From the NCBI RefSeq assembly GCF_001544535.1, contig NZ_FCON02000008.1, positions 1 through 64,000 of the forward strand: 64,000 bases of DNA. Direction: 5' to 3'. Source of the DNA: Caballeronia choica (GTDB lineage Bacteria; Pseudomonadota; Gammaproteobacteria; Burkholderiales; Burkholderiaceae). The translations under genes were made by a program, and so were the position numbers. Of the stretch, positions 18,179 through 27,552 are shown in pieces; position 1 is the first letter of the stretch, and each line of letters starts with the position of its first letter. The notes under the pieces were generated by a model that had not been told where the DNA came from, did not search any database, and was given only the letters and a program-made list of their open reading frames with translations.

Positions 18179-18184
18179 ATATTA
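18179..18184 (-). promoter_or_regulatory. Putative -10 box of rnpB
   Basis: TAATAT on the minus strand, about 8 bases before the predicted rnpB 5' end. The promoter would overlap the stop of the DUF3025 gene. Confidence 0.5.
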
Positions 18185-18205
18185 GCATGGCCTGACCGGG
18201 CCGCT

Positions 18206-19042
18206 TTATCGGCGGTTGCGCCGGCCTGGGCGGAAAACGGCGGCGTCGGCGTAGAAAGCGGGCGATTCGTTCGCCGGCCACCAGCCCGGCACGCCCAGAA
18301 CGGGCAACGGAGCGAAGTCGCGGCTCGTCGGCGATGGGCTCAGCAGCATGCGCGCGACGCGTTCGTCGAGCAACGACCGGCGTTGTTCGTCGTCGAAGGA
18401 AAAGTAGGCAGGCGGAACTTCCACGATCCACGCGTGGCCCGTGCACGCCTTGTAGGGCGACAACAGCTTTTCCAGCAGCGCGTGGCCGAAGACGCGCGCC
18501 TCGCAGCGTTCGCTCCACGCGTCGCGTTTTGACAGAAACAGCGTCGGCCAGTCGAAGCCGAGCAAAGCGTCCGCCAAAGCGCGATCGGCGCAGGCGAACA
18601 GCACGGCGTTTTCGTCGAAGAGCGTGAGGGCGTCGCGCACGCCGCCGCGCGTCGGACCGATGCCGAGCGCCTCGATCTGCGCCGCCTGCAGGGCGTTCAG
18701 CGTCGCCTTGATGCGCGGATACTGGAACCACATCGACGCGTTGAAGAAGTCGTGAAGATTGTGGCGCGTCGGCACGCAGCCCGTCGCGGCGATGTGCGCT
18801 TCGTAGGACGCGTCCGGCGGCAGGTCGTCCTGCGCGATGAACGACAGCGGCTCGCCGCGGCCGGTGGGCAGCGCTTTCGAGCGGGCGTCGGCGTTGAGCG
18901 CAGCCAGATACGGCGCGTAACCCGCGAGCGCCGCTGTCTGCCAGCGCGCGCCCCGCTCCGCGAGCGGCGCGAGCCACGGCTGGCGCCAGTCGATGCGCGC
19001 GAACACCTGACGCGCGTCGTCAGCTTCCGTGAGCGCGCTCAT
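18206..19042 (-). CDS. DUF3025 domain-containing protein
   Basis: 278-residue protein of unknown function. It matches the DUF3025 family in the segments YEAHIAATGCVPTRHNLHDFFNA and WFQYPRIKATLNALQAAQI, which carry conserved His and Arg residues, and in LTLFDENAVLF. No signal peptide or membrane span is seen, so it is probably cytosolic. It follows pyrC by 21 bases on the same strand and probably shares its transcript. Its 3' end overlaps the rnpB promoter region. Confidence 0.82.
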   Translation of the reverse strand: MSALTEADDARQVFARIDWRQPWLAPLAERGARWQTAALAGYAPYLAALNADARSKALPTGRGEPLSFIAQDDLPPDASYEAHIAATGCVPTRHNLHDFFNASMWFQYPRIKATLNALQAAQIEALGIGPTRGGVRDALTLFDENAVLFACADRALADALLGFDWPTLFLSKRDAWSERCEARVFGHALLEKLLSPYKACTGHAWIVEVPPAYFSFDDEQRRSLLDERVARMLLSPSPTSRDFAPLPVLGVPGWWPANESPAFYADAAVFRPGRRNRR

Positions 19043-19063
19043 GTTTTGCTACGTCGACAGTCC

Positions 19064-20155
19064 TCAAACCTGCCGCCAGCCGATCGATTCCCCGCCGCGC
19101 AACGGCACGACTTCCTCATCGCCGACCATGAATTCGGCGGGCAGCGTCCACGTCTCGCGACGCAGCGTCACCGTTTCGGCACTGCGCGGCAAGTTGTAGA
19201 AATCCGGCCCGTGGAAGCTTGCGAAGCCTTCGAGCTTGTCGAGCGCGCCGGCTTTGTCGAACGCTTCGGTATAGAGCTCGAGCGCGTGCAGCGCCGTATA
19301 GCACCCTGCGCATCCGCACGCGTGTTCCTTCAGCCCCTTCGGATGCGGCGCACTGTCCGTGCCGAGGAAAAAGCGCGGATTCCCCGACGTCGCCGCCTCG
19401 ACGAGCGCCACGCGATGCGTCTCGCGCTTCAGAACCGGCAGGCAGTAGTAATGCGGCCGAATTCCGCCGACAAAAATCGCATTGCGGTTGTACAGCAGAT
19501 GATGCGCGGTGATCGTCGCGCCAATGGTGCCGTCCGGGCCGCTCGCCTCGCGCACGTACTCGGCGGCATCTTTCGTGGTGATGTGCTCGAACACGACCTT
19601 CAGCGCCGGAAAATCGCGGCGCAGCGGCGTCATCACGCGGTCGATGAACACCTTCTCGCGATCGAACAGGTCGATCGCCGGGTCGGTCACTTCGCCGTGC
19701 ACGAGCAGCGGCATGCCGCTTTCCTGCATCGCTTCGAGTGTCTTCGCGCACTTCGCCAGATCGGTCACGCCGGCATCGGAATTGGTCGTCGCGCCCGCCG
19801 GATACAGCTTCACCCCGTGCACGAAGCCGCTTTCGCGCGCGCGGCGGATTTCGTCGGGCGGAGTGTTGTCGGTGAGATAGAGCGTCATCAGCGGCTCGAA
19901 AGCGGCGCCGGCGCCCTCTTTCGGCAGCGCGGCCAGAATCCGCTCGCGATACGCGCTGGCCATCTCGGTGGTCGTCACCGGCGGGCGCAGGTTCGGCATG
20001 ATGATCGCGCGGCCGAACTGGCGCGCGGTGTGCGGCAGGACGGCGGCGAGCATGGCGCCGTCGCGCACGTGCAGGTGCCAGTCGTCGGGGCGTGCGATGG
20101 TGAGCGTGGCGGGAGACTGCGTCGAGGCTGAAGCGGCGGGCTGTTGAGCGGACAT
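19064..20155 (-). CDS. pyrC: Dihydroorotase
   Basis: Zinc amidohydrolase closing carbamoyl-aspartate to dihydroorotate in pyrimidine synthesis; 363 residues, class II type close to E. coli PyrC. The zinc ligands are in [15 protein letters not shown] (HxH), the carbamylated Lys in [15 protein letters not shown], His in [10 protein letters not shown] and [11 protein letters not shown], and Asp in [12 protein letters not shown]. The start MSAQQPAAS at 20155 is chosen because an upstream extension to 20362 lacks family similarity. Confidence 0.95.
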   Translation of the reverse strand: MSAQQPAASASTQSPATLTIARPDDWHLHVRDGAMLAAVLPHTARQFGRAIIMPNLRPPVTTTEMASAYRERILAALPKEGAGAAFEPLMTLYLTDNTPPDEIRRARESGFVHGVKLYPAGATTNSDAGVTDLAKCAKTLEAMQESGMPLLVHGEVTDPAIDLFDREKVFIDRVMTPLRRDFPALKVVFEHITTKDAAEYVREASGPDGTIGATITAHHLLYNRNAIFVGGIRPHYYCLPVLKRETHRVALVEAATSGNPRFFLGTDSAPHPKGLKEHACGCAGCYTALHALELYTEAFDKAGALDKLEGFASFHGPDFYNLPRSAETVTLRRETWTLPAEFMVGDEEVVPLRGGESIGWRQV

Positions 20156-20385
20156 GGCGTATCGAAGGCAAAGACGATCGGATTGCAGGGAAACAGCCTG
20201 CGCCGGATGACGAGACCGGCGGCGCGCGGACATCGAAGCATGGCGGCAAAAAACGCCGTGGAAAATCAACAACGATGCCTGCACACAGCCGGATGATCGA
20301 TATTTTGGCGATTGGCTCGGTGATATGCTTGCTGGACACATTGTAACCATTCGCCCCAACACCTAAGCCTGCAAGTCCCAGCAAC

Positions 20386-21279
20386 ATGTGCCAACTTCTT
20401 GGAATGAACTGCGCGGAGCCGACGGACGTCACGTTCTCGTTCACGGGTTTCGCGGCGCGCGGCGGCGTCACCGACCATCACGCCGACGGCTGGGGCATCG
20501 CCTTCTTCGAAGACAAGGCATGCCGGCTTTTCATCGACCATCAGTCGTCGGCCAGTTCTCCGCTCGCGGAGATGGTCAAGCGCTATCCGATCAAGTCGAA
20601 GAACACGATCGCGCATATCCGCAAGGCGACGCAGGGGCACATCCTGCTGGAAAACTGCCATCCGTTCCTGCGTGAATTGTGGGGCCGTCACTGGATCTTC
20701 GCGCACAACGGCGACCTGAAAGGCCACGCGCCGGAGTTCTCCGGCGTGTATCAGCCGGTCGGCACGACGGATAGCGAACTCGCGTTCTGCGCATTGCTGC
20801 AGGGTTTGCGCGATGCGTTTCCCGGCGCGCAGCCGCCGCTCGACGAACTCTTCGACGCGCTCGCCACCCTTACGCGCGACATCACGCAGTACGGCGTGTT
20901 CAATTTCCTGATGTCGAACGGGCAGGCGCTGTTCTCGCATTGTTCGACGCATCTCTACTACCTCGTGCGCAGTTGGCCGTTCTCGACCGCGCACCTGATC
21001 GACGCCGACATGTCGATCGACTTCGCCAAGTACACGACGCCGGAAGACCGCGTCGCGGTGATCGCGACCTCGCCGCTCACCGATGACGAAATCTGGACGC
21101 GCTTCGAACCCGGCGATCTCGCGATGTTCCAGAAGGGCGCGTTGCAGAAGACCGTGAACATCCCGGTGCCGGAGGACGTGGCGAAGAAGGCAGCCGAGCC
21201 GCTCTGCAAGGTATGCGTGGAATCGGCGCTGAAGATCAAAACGACGGCGGCCGTGGAGACGGCGCTCGGGATCGAATGA
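20386..21279 (+). CDS. Class II glutamine amidotransferase (YafJ-like)
   Basis: 297-residue stand-alone class II glutaminase-type domain. The nucleophile would be Cys2 (MCQLLGMNC), released after Met removal. Further landmarks are DHHADGWGIAFFEDKACRLF, the HIRKATQG motif and FAHNGDL, as in GlmS/PurF-type N-terminal domains. No synthase partner domain is attached, and the acceptor substrate of this family is not established. The gene is divergent from pyrC; a YegP-family gene follows after 58 bases. Confidence 0.87.
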   Translation: MCQLLGMNCAEPTDVTFSFTGFAARGGVTDHHADGWGIAFFEDKACRLFIDHQSSASSPLAEMVKRYPIKSKNTIAHIRKATQGHILLENCHPFLRELWGRHWIFAHNGDLKGHAPEFSGVYQPVGTTDSELAFCALLQGLRDAFPGAQPPLDELFDALATLTRDITQYGVFNFLMSNGQALFSHCSTHLYYLVRSWPFSTAHLIDADMSIDFAKYTTPEDRVAVIATSPLTDDEIWTRFEPGDLAMFQKGALQKTVNIPVPEDVAKKAAEPLCKVCVESALKIKTTAAVETALGIE

Positions 21280-21337
21280 ACGTGCATCACCCCGGACTCA
21301 GGCTTCACTCACCTCGAAAACCTCGAAAGGAACGGCC

Positions 21338-21673
21338 ATGTCAGGAAAATTCGTCATCGATAAAGCGAAGAATGGCCAGTTCTACTTCAACCTGCGAGCA
21401 GCCAACGGCGAGCCGATCCTCAAGAGCGAGACGTATGTGACGCGGGCGTCGGCGGAGCATGGCATCGAGTCCGTGCGAAAAAACGCGCCGCTCGACGAGC
21501 GCTACGACCGCAAGGAAAACAGCAAGGGCGAGCCGATGTTCACGCTCAAGGCGGCCAATCACGAAGTGATCGGCGTGAGCGAAGGCTATAGCAGCACGGC
21601 GGCGCGCGAGAACGGCATCGAATCGGTGAAGAAGAACGCGCCGGATGCCGTCATCCAGGACAATACGAAGTAA
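21338..21673 (+). CDS. YegP family protein (tandem DUF1508)
   Basis: 111 residues formed by two copies of the same motif: GKFVIDKAKNGQFYFNLRAA with ENGIESVRKNAP-like ending, then GEPMFTLKAANHEVIGVSEG with ARENGIESVKKNAP. Each DUF1508 repeat is a small beta-beta-beta-alpha unit. The role is unknown; small highly expressed stress proteins belong here. It ends at a strong bidirectional terminator. Confidence 0.88.
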   Translation: MSGKFVIDKAKNGQFYFNLRAANGEPILKSETYVTRASAEHGIESVRKNAPLDERYDRKENSKGEPMFTLKAANHEVIGVSEGYSSTAARENGIESVKKNAPDAVIQDNTK

Positions 21674-21687
21674 GTCGCGCAGATAAA

Positions 21688-21721
21688 AAAACGCGACCTC
21701 TTTCAAAAGAGGCCGCGTTTT
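21688..21721. terminator. Bidirectional terminator between the YegP gene and gltL
   Basis: 16-base arms AAAACGCGACCTCTTT and AAAGAGGCCGCGTTTT with one mismatch and a 2-base nominal loop. A and T runs on both sides serve the two converging genes. Confidence 0.88.
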
Positions 21722-21745
21722 TCATTGCTCAAGAGAACCTGCCGA

Positions 21746-22471
21746 TCAATGCAGGATCTTCGCCAGAAAATCCTTCGCGCGATCCGACTTCGGATTCGCG
21801 AAGAACTCTTCCTTCTTGTCGTCTTCCACGATCAAGCCCTGATCCATGAAGACGACGCGATGCGCGACCTTCTTGGCGAAGCCCATTTCGTGTGTGACGC
21901 ACATCATCGTCATGCCTTCCTGCGCCAGTTCGACCATCACGTCGAGCACTTCGTTGATCATTTCCGGATCGAGCGCTGACGTGGGTTCGTCGAAGAGCAT
22001 CGCGATCGGGTCCATCGACAGCGCGCGTGCAATCGCCACGCGCTGCTGCTGTCCGCCCGACAACTGGCCCGGGAATTTGTCCGCGTGAGCGCGCAGGCCG
22101 ACGCGGTCGAGCAGTTTCAAGCCCTTCGCGGTGGCTTCGTCGTTCGAGCGGCCGAGCACCTTGACCTGCGCGAGCGTCAGGTTCTGCACGATCGACAGAT
22201 GCGGGAACAGTTCGAAGTGCTGGAACACCATCCCGACCTTCGCGCGCAGCTTCGACAGATTGGTCTTCTTGTCGCCGACCGACTGGCCGTTGATCGTGAT
22301 CTCGCCCTTCTGGAACGGCTCCAGGCCGTTCACCGTCTTGATGAGCGTCGACTTGCCCGACCCTGACGGACCGCACACGACGACTACTTCACCCTTTTTC
22401 ACTTCGGTCGTGCAATCGGTCAGCACCTGGAATTGCCCGTACCACTTGGAAACATTTTTCAAAGAGATCAT
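21746..22471 (-). CDS. gltL: Glutamate/aspartate ABC transporter ATP-binding protein
   Basis: 241-residue ATPase of a polar amino-acid importer. Walker A is [17 protein letters not shown]-loop [12 protein letters not shown], signature [15 protein letters not shown], Walker [14 protein letters not shown] and the switch His is in CVTHEMGF. The ATG at 22471 overlaps the end of gltK, so the frame open further upstream is not part of the gene. It is last in the gltIJKL operon. Confidence 0.95.
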   Translation of the reverse strand: MISLKNVSKWYGQFQVLTDCTTEVKKGEVVVVCGPSGSGKSTLIKTVNGLEPFQKGEITINGQSVGDKKTNLSKLRAKVGMVFQHFELFPHLSIVQNLTLAQVKVLGRSNDEATAKGLKLLDRVGLRAHADKFPGQLSGGQQQRVAIARALSMDPIAMLFDEPTSALDPEMINEVLDVMVELAQEGMTMMCVTHEMGFAKKVAHRVVFMDQGLIVEDDKKEEFFANPKSDRAKDFLAKILH

Positions 22472-23148
22472 CTTGCGACCTTTTTCTGAAGACTTTTGAC
22501 GAGGGCCGATGCAAACACGCAGATCACGAAATAACACGCCCCGGCGAACAGGACCATCTCGACGGTGGTGCCGTCGCGGTCGCCGACGTTGGTCGCCGTG
22601 CGGAAGAAGTCCGCGAGGCTGATCACGTAGACGAGCGACGTATCCTGGAACAGCACGATGGCCTGCGTGAGCAACAGCGGCACCATCGCGCGAAACGCCT
22701 GCGGCAGCACGATCAGCCGCATTGCCTGTGCGTACGTCATGCCGAGCGCGAACGCAGCGTTCACCTGCCCGCGCGCGACCGACTGGATGCCCGCGCGGAT
22801 GATCTCCGAATAGTACGCGGCTTCGAAAAGCGAGAACGCGACCATCGCGGAGGCGAGCCGGATGTCGATATCCGCCGACAGGCCGAGCACGTTCTGCAGG
22901 AGCTGCGGCACGATCAGGAAGAACCACAGGAGCACCATCACGAGCGGGATCGAGCGGAACAGCGTGACGTAGATGTTCGCGAACCACACGAGCGGCTTGA
23001 TGCCGGACAGGCGCATCAACGCGATCACCGTGCCCCAGACGATGCCGACCACGATGGCGAGCACCGTGATCTGCAGCGTGATGATCGCACCGGTCCACAG
23101 CGTCGGCAGCGCGGCGATGACGCCACTCCAGTTGAAATGATGCATCAC
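22468..23148 (-). CDS. gltK: Glutamate/aspartate ABC transporter permease GltK
   Basis: 226-residue inner-membrane permease of the HisM type with several hydrophobic spans (for example [20 protein letters not shown]). The coupling EAA loop reads [24 protein letters not shown], which docks on the ATPase. It overlaps gltJ by 4 bases upstream and gltL downstream, so the three are translationally coupled. Confidence 0.93.
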   Translation of the reverse strand: MMHHFNWSGVIAALPTLWTGAIITLQITVLAIVVGIVWGTVIALMRLSGIKPLVWFANIYVTLFRSIPLVMVLLWFFLIVPQLLQNVLGLSADIDIRLASAMVAFSLFEAAYYSEIIRAGIQSVARGQVNAAFALGMTYAQAMRLIVLPQAFRAMVPLLLTQAIVLFQDTSLVYVISLADFFRTATNVGDRDGTTVEMVLFAGACYFVICVFASALVKSLQKKVAR

Positions 23149-23885
23149 TTGCCTCCGATGTAGCCGGGCAGCCGGGTCTTCGCTTCGACCCAGCGCATCA
23201 ACATCATGACGATCAGGTTGATCAGCATGTAGGCGAGCGTCACGGCGATGAACGATTCATACGTCTGCGCGGTGTAGTCGACGAGCTGGCGCGCCTGCGC
23301 GGACAAGTCGAGCAGACCGATGGTGGAAGCGACCGCCGAGTTCTTGAACACGTTGAGGAATTCGGACGTGAGCGGCGGCACGATGATCCGGTACGCCACC
23401 GGCATCAGCACGTAGCGATAGGTCTGCCATTGCGTGAGGCCCATTGCCAGCCCGGCCGCACGTTGGCCGCGCGGCAGCGCATTGATGCCCGAGCGCACCT
23501 GCTCGCACACGCGCGCGCCGGTAAACAGCCCGAGACAGATGATCGACGACGAAAAGAACTGCGCACCGGGCGGCAATTGCTTGAACCAGTTGCCGATCGA
23601 TGGCGGCAGCAACTCCGGTATCACGAGATACCAGATGAAGAACTGCACGATCAGCGGGATGTTGCGGAAGATCGCCACGTAGACCGTGCCGATACCCGCG
23701 AGAAAGCGATTCGGGACCGTGCGCAAGATGCCGAACAACGAGCCGACCACGAGCGCGATCACCCAGGCAGCGAGCGACACGGTGACGGTCACCCAGAAGC
23801 CGGAAATCAGCCAGCCGAGATAGGTCGTGGGCTCGCCGGTGGAAACCGGACTCAGCAGAATGCCCCAGTTCCAGTGATAAGACAT
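23145..23885 (-). CDS. gltJ: Glutamate/aspartate ABC transporter permease GltJ
   Basis: 246-residue inner-membrane permease. The N-terminal region [20 protein letters not shown] is typical of GltJ. Multiple hydrophobic spans and the EAA loop [23 protein letters not shown] are present. Its stop and the gltK start overlap by 4 bases. It is separated from gltI by a terminator-like hairpin. Confidence 0.93.
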   Translation of the reverse strand: MSYHWNWGILLSPVSTGEPTTYLGWLISGFWVTVTVSLAAWVIALVVGSLFGILRTVPNRFLAGIGTVYVAIFRNIPLIVQFFIWYLVIPELLPPSIGNWFKQLPPGAQFFSSSIICLGLFTGARVCEQVRSGINALPRGQRAAGLAMGLTQWQTYRYVLMPVAYRIIVPPLTSEFLNVFKNSAVASTIGLLDLSAQARQLVDYTAQTYESFIAVTLAYMLINLIVMMLMRWVEAKTRLPGYIGGK

Positions 23886-23902
23886 GGACTCACTCCAAAA
23901 GA

Positions 23903-23933
23903 AAACGGAAGAAGCGCGACGCTCCTTCCGTTT
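23903..23933 (-). terminator. Intercistronic terminator-like hairpin between gltI and gltJ
   Basis: Arms AAACGGAAG..AGCG and CGCT..CTTCCGTTT with one mismatch and a 3-base loop. On the minus strand it is followed by TCTTTT. It probably lets only part of the transcripts pass, giving more binding protein than permease. Confidence 0.6.
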
Positions 23934-23966
23934 CGTTCATCTTTCGTTTAGCGATACCCGGACAGG

Positions 23967-24860
23967 TTAGTCGATTGCCTTGTCATTCGGGCTCTTGAAG
24001 AGCGCCTTGATGTCGTCGCTTTCCGGGAAGGCCAGGTTCAGGCCCTTCGGCGGGATCGGACTTTCGAACCACTTCTTGTAGATCTTGTCGCCTTCGCCCG
24101 AGGTCTCGACCTTCGCGATCGCGTCGTCGACGACCTTCTTGAACTCGGGATCGTTCTTGCGGATCATGCAGCCGTAGGCTTCATGCGACTGCGGCGTGCC
24201 GACGATCACGAAGTCGGCCGGGTCGTTGGACTTCGCGCGTTCGCCCGCGAGCAATGCGTCGTCCATCATGAACGCAACCGCGCGGCCGGTCGACAGCGTC
24301 AGGAACGACTCGCCGTGGTCCTTCGCGCTGATGATGTTCATGCCCATGCTCTTGTCCTGGTTCATCTTGCGAAGCAGGCGCTCGGACGTGGTGCCCGCGG
24401 TCGTCACGACGGTCTTGCCCTTCAGGTCATCCCAGGTCTTTACGCCGGAATCCTTCTTGGTCATCAGGCGCGTGCCGATCACGAAGATCGTGTTCGAGAA
24501 CGAGACCTGCTGCTGACGCTCGGCGTTATTCGTGGTCGAGCCGCACTCGATGTCGACCGTGCCGTTCTGCACGAGCGGAATGCGGTTTTGCGACGTGATC
24601 GGCGTGAGCTTCACCTTCAGGTTCGGCATGTTGAGCTTCTGCTTGACGGCTTCGACCACCTTCAGCGCGAACTCATGCGAATAGCCGACGACGTTCTGCT
24701 TGTCGTCGTAATAGGAAAACGGAATCGACGACTCGCGGTGACCCAGCGAGATCACCCCCGTGTCCTTGATCTTTTTCAGCGTGCCGGCGTCCTGGGCATG
24801 GGCGCCCGTTGCGAGAACACCCAGGGCGGCGAGTACCAGCGCGGCCTTTTTAATCTTCAT
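23967..24860 (-). CDS. gltI: Glutamate/aspartate periplasmic substrate-binding protein
   Basis: 297-residue family-3 solute-binding protein. The signal peptide MKIKKAALVLAALGVLATG ends at a likely cleavage site AHA-QDAG (about residue 22). The mature part has IKDTGVISLGHRESSIPFSY, the ligand-contact region QNGTVDIECGSTTNN and TAGTTSERLLRKMN. A good Shine-Dalgarno AGGAG precedes the ATG. It is first in gltIJKL. Confidence 0.94.
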   Translation of the reverse strand: MKIKKAALVLAALGVLATGAHAQDAGTLKKIKDTGVISLGHRESSIPFSYYDDKQNVVGYSHEFALKVVEAVKQKLNMPNLKVKLTPITSQNRIPLVQNGTVDIECGSTTNNAERQQQVSFSNTIFVIGTRLMTKKDSGVKTWDDLKGKTVVTTAGTTSERLLRKMNQDKSMGMNIISAKDHGESFLTLSTGRAVAFMMDDALLAGERAKSNDPADFVIVGTPQSHEAYGCMIRKNDPEFKKVVDDAIAKVETSGEGDKIYKKWFESPIPPKGLNLAFPESDDIKALFKSPNDKAID

Positions 24861-25005
24861 TTGTTCGATCTCCTATGGCGAAAACGGGGCAAGTTTAGCA
24901 GGGTAATTTATTTGAAAGAATGAATGTTAACCACACATCTCAAAAATTGACGACGAACCCCGCCAAGTCCCGCGCGACGCGCATTCTAACGCCAGTATCG
25001 ATAGA

Positions 25006-25041
25006 AACGCAGGCGGCATCCAGAGGGATGCCGCCTGCGTT
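25006..25041 (-). terminator. Probable terminator of the glutamate dehydrogenase gene
   Basis: Perfect 16-bp stem AACGCAGGCGGCATCC / GGATGCCGCCTGCGTT with a 4-base loop. On the minus strand it is followed by TTTCTATC, a modest U tract. It separates this gene from the gltI promoter region. Confidence 0.75.
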
Positions 25042-25101
25042 CTTAAAGGGCGCGAACGCAGCGATGAACCGCACGCGCGCCGTGTCCAACATACCCGAAG
25101 A

Positions 25102-26415
25102 TCAGGGATAGAGGCCGCGCATTTCACGCGCCATCAAAATCCGCGTACAAGCGACGATAAATGCGGCCGTCCGCACAGACACTTTGTGTTCGCTCGCCAC
25201 CTGCCACACCGCGGCGAACGCTTCGCGCATCACGCGTTCAAGGCGCTGGTTGATCTCGTCCTCGGTCCAGAAGAAGCTCGAGAAATCCTGCACCCATTCG
25301 AAGTACGACACCGTCACGCCGCCCGCGTTCGCCACCACGTCGGGGATCACGAGGACGCCCTTGTCGTGCAGGATGTCGTCGGCGGCGGTGGTCGTCGGGC
25401 CGTTCGCGCCTTCCACGACGATCTTCGTCTTGATCTTCGGCGCATTCTTTTCGGTGATCTGGCCTTCGAGCGCGGCCGGGATCAGGATGTCGCTTTCGAT
25501 CGTCCAGAATTCGTCGGCGGAAACCGGATCGGCGCCGGCGAAGCCGCCCACGCCGCCATTTTTCGCGACGTGATCGAGCAGCGCGACCGCGTCGATGCCC
25601 TTCGAGTTATGCAGCGTGCCCGTGTGATCCTGCACGGCAATGACGCGCGCGCCCGCTTCCTGGAACAGGCGCGCCGCGATGCCGCCCACATTGCCGAAAC
25701 CCTGCACCGCGATGCGCGCGCCTTCGATGTCGAAACCGATGCGCCGCGCCGCTTCCGTGCCGACGACGAACACGCCGCGTCCCGTCGCTTCCTTGCGGCC
25801 GAGCGACCCGCCGAGCGAGATCGGCTTGCCGGTCACCACACCGGTTGCCGTCTGGCCCTGGTTCATCGAGTACGTGTCCATCATCCACGCCATGATCTGC
25901 TCGTTCGTGTTCACGTCCGGCGCGGGGATGTCGGTGTTCGGTCCGATGATGATGCCGATTTCGCTGGTGTAGCGGCGCGTCAAGCGTTCGAGTTCGCCGC
26001 GCGAGAGCGTGCGCGGATCGACGCGGATGCCGCCCTTCGCGCCGCCGTACGGCACGTTCACCGCAGCGTTCTTCACCGACATCCACGCGGAGAGCGCCAT
26101 CACTTCGGAGAGCGTCACGTCCTGGTGATAACGCACGCCGCCCTTGCCCGGACCACGCGACGTATTGTGCTGCACGCGATAACCTTCGAAGTGCGCGACC
26201 GTGCCGTTATCGAGTTCGATCGGGCAGTCGACGATCAGGATCCGCTTCGGGCGCTTGAGGGTTTCAAGCCAGCGCGACAGCGGGCCGAGATACGGCGCGA
26301 CGCGATCGACCTGCTGCAGGTAGTTTCCCCAGGGGCCGAGATCGTCGGCGTGAAGATACGACGGGATGGCGTGATGGGCGGCAGGCGACGGCAGATCGTG
26401 CTTCGGAGATGACAT
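25102..26415 (-). CDS. gdhA: Glu/Leu/Phe/Val-type glutamate dehydrogenase
   Basis: 437-residue dehydrogenase interconverting glutamate with 2-oxoglutarate and ammonia. The catalytic-lysine region [14 protein letters not shown] (about residue 108) is exact; an earlier Lys is in [13 protein letters not shown]. The Rossmann cofactor motif is [15 protein letters not shown], and QDHTGTLHN follows. Length and the R-x-DP motif match the NAD-type family common in betaproteobacteria. The start [10 protein letters not shown] at 26415 is chosen over an ATG at 26475. It sits next to the glutamate importer, which suggests glutamate catabolism. Confidence 0.93.
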   Translation of the reverse strand: MSSPKHDLPSPAAHHAIPSYLHADDLGPWGNYLQQVDRVAPYLGPLSRWLETLKRPKRILIVDCPIELDNGTVAHFEGYRVQHNTSRGPGKGGVRYHQDVTLSEVMALSAWMSVKNAAVNVPYGGAKGGIRVDPRTLSRGELERLTRRYTSEIGIIIGPNTDIPAPDVNTNEQIMAWMMDTYSMNQGQTATGVVTGKPISLGGSLGRKEATGRGVFVVGTEAARRIGFDIEGARIAVQGFGNVGGIAARLFQEAGARVIAVQDHTGTLHNSKGIDAVALLDHVAKNGGVGGFAGADPVSADEFWTIESDILIPAALEGQITEKNAPKIKTKIVVEGANGPTTTAADDILHDKGVLVIPDVVANAGGVTVSYFEWVQDFSSFFWTEDEINQRLERVMREAFAAVWQVASEHKVSVRTAAFIVACTRILMAREMRGLYP

Positions 26416-26524
26416 GTACGCTCCAGCGTGTTGTGGAATGCGCTCATTGTCGAAAAACGGCCTGACGAAATCCAATGCCGTTTCATTATCCGATTATGCA
26501 GATCGTGCATAACGTTGGCGAGAG

Positions 26525-27496
26525 TTATCCCGCCTGGGCTTGAGCCGCCACCTTCGACACTTCCGCGCCGACCGCGTCCCACAGGCTGCGTGCCAGCGCC
26601 TGACGCCGGTCGTCGCCTTGGGACGCCAGCTTGTCGCGATACAGGCGGATATCCATCGTCAGCGTGAACTGGCCGGCCGGCGTGCCGCGCGTGCCCCGGT
26701 CGAGGCGGATCAGGCGCCCTTCCTCCACGGCATCTTCCACCGCGCTGTGCGGCAGGAACGCGACGCCATGGCCCGCCAGCGCCATCGCCTTGAGCCCCTC
26801 GGCCATGTCGGTTTCGTAGACCTTGTCGAGATAGAGGCGCGTCGGCGCCGTCGCGATAATCACCTCGGTCATGCGGCCGAGGTATGCATTAGGCGTGTAA
26901 GACAGATACGGCACCGGCGCCTCGGCGCTCGCGGGCAAGGTGTAGCGCGCGCGGCCGCTCTTGCTCGCCGCCGAGAACGGACTGATCGGCTCGGTGCCGA
27001 GCGTCAGCATGTCGTAGCGGGCGGGATCGAGCGCGACCGGATGGCTCGGATGGTGATAGCCGATCACCAGGTCGACGCCGCCTTCGACGAGCGACAGCAC
27101 CGCGTCGTGCACGTTGAGCGCGCGCAGGCGCGTGTGGATGCGCCCGAGCCGCGCTTCGATGCGTTGCAGCCAGCGCGGGAAATACGTGAGCGAGAGCGTG
27201 TGCGGCACGGCGAATTCGATCGTCGCGGTGGGCGCGCCGCCTTGTCCGCGCAGCAAGGTGCGCGCTTCATGGAACTGCGAGAGCATCGCGAGCGCTTGCT
27301 CGTAGAAGACCTGGCCCGCTTGCGTGAGGCGCGTCGGATACACCGACCGGTCGATGAGTTCCGTCCCGAGCCAGGCTTCGAGCGCCTGGATGCGCCGGGA
27401 GAATGCCGGCTGCGTGATGTGGCGCAGTTCGGCCGAGCGGCTGAAGCTGCGCGTCTCCGCGAGCGAGACGAAGTCTTCGAGCCATTTGAGTTCCAT
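26525..27496 (-). CDS. LysR-type regulator, HypT-like
   Basis: 323-residue LysR regulator. The N-terminal winged helix-turn-helix is WLEDFVSLAETRSFSRSAEL..ITQPAFSRRIQALE; the effector domain follows. The opening, and the YTPNAYLGRMTE and GHGVAFLPHSAVED segments, resemble the hypochlorite-responsive HypT (YjiE) group rather than typical catabolic regulators; this rests on motif memory. It lies 109 bases upstream of glutamate dehydrogenase on the same strand, so it could also control that gene. Confidence 0.85.
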   Translation of the reverse strand: MELKWLEDFVSLAETRSFSRSAELRHITQPAFSRRIQALEAWLGTELIDRSVYPTRLTQAGQVFYEQALAMLSQFHEARTLLRGQGGAPTATIEFAVPHTLSLTYFPRWLQRIEARLGRIHTRLRALNVHDAVLSLVEGGVDLVIGYHHPSHPVALDPARYDMLTLGTEPISPFSAASKSGRARYTLPASAEAPVPYLSYTPNAYLGRMTEVIIATAPTRLYLDKVYETDMAEGLKAMALAGHGVAFLPHSAVEDAVEEGRLIRLDRGTRGTPAGQFTLTMDIRLYRDKLASQGDDRRQALARSLWDAVGAEVSKVAAQAQAG

Positions 27497-27552
27497 GCTG
27501 GGTCCTTGCTTCTGCGGCGCGCTCGGCGGCGAAGCCCGCATTTTAGCGGCGA

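Noticed and set aside
24950-24990. Possible sigma54 (-24/-12) promoter of gltI on the minus strand
   Set aside because: A TGGCGGGG-like element is present, but the -12 GC element does not fit the TGGCAC-N5-TTGC pattern.
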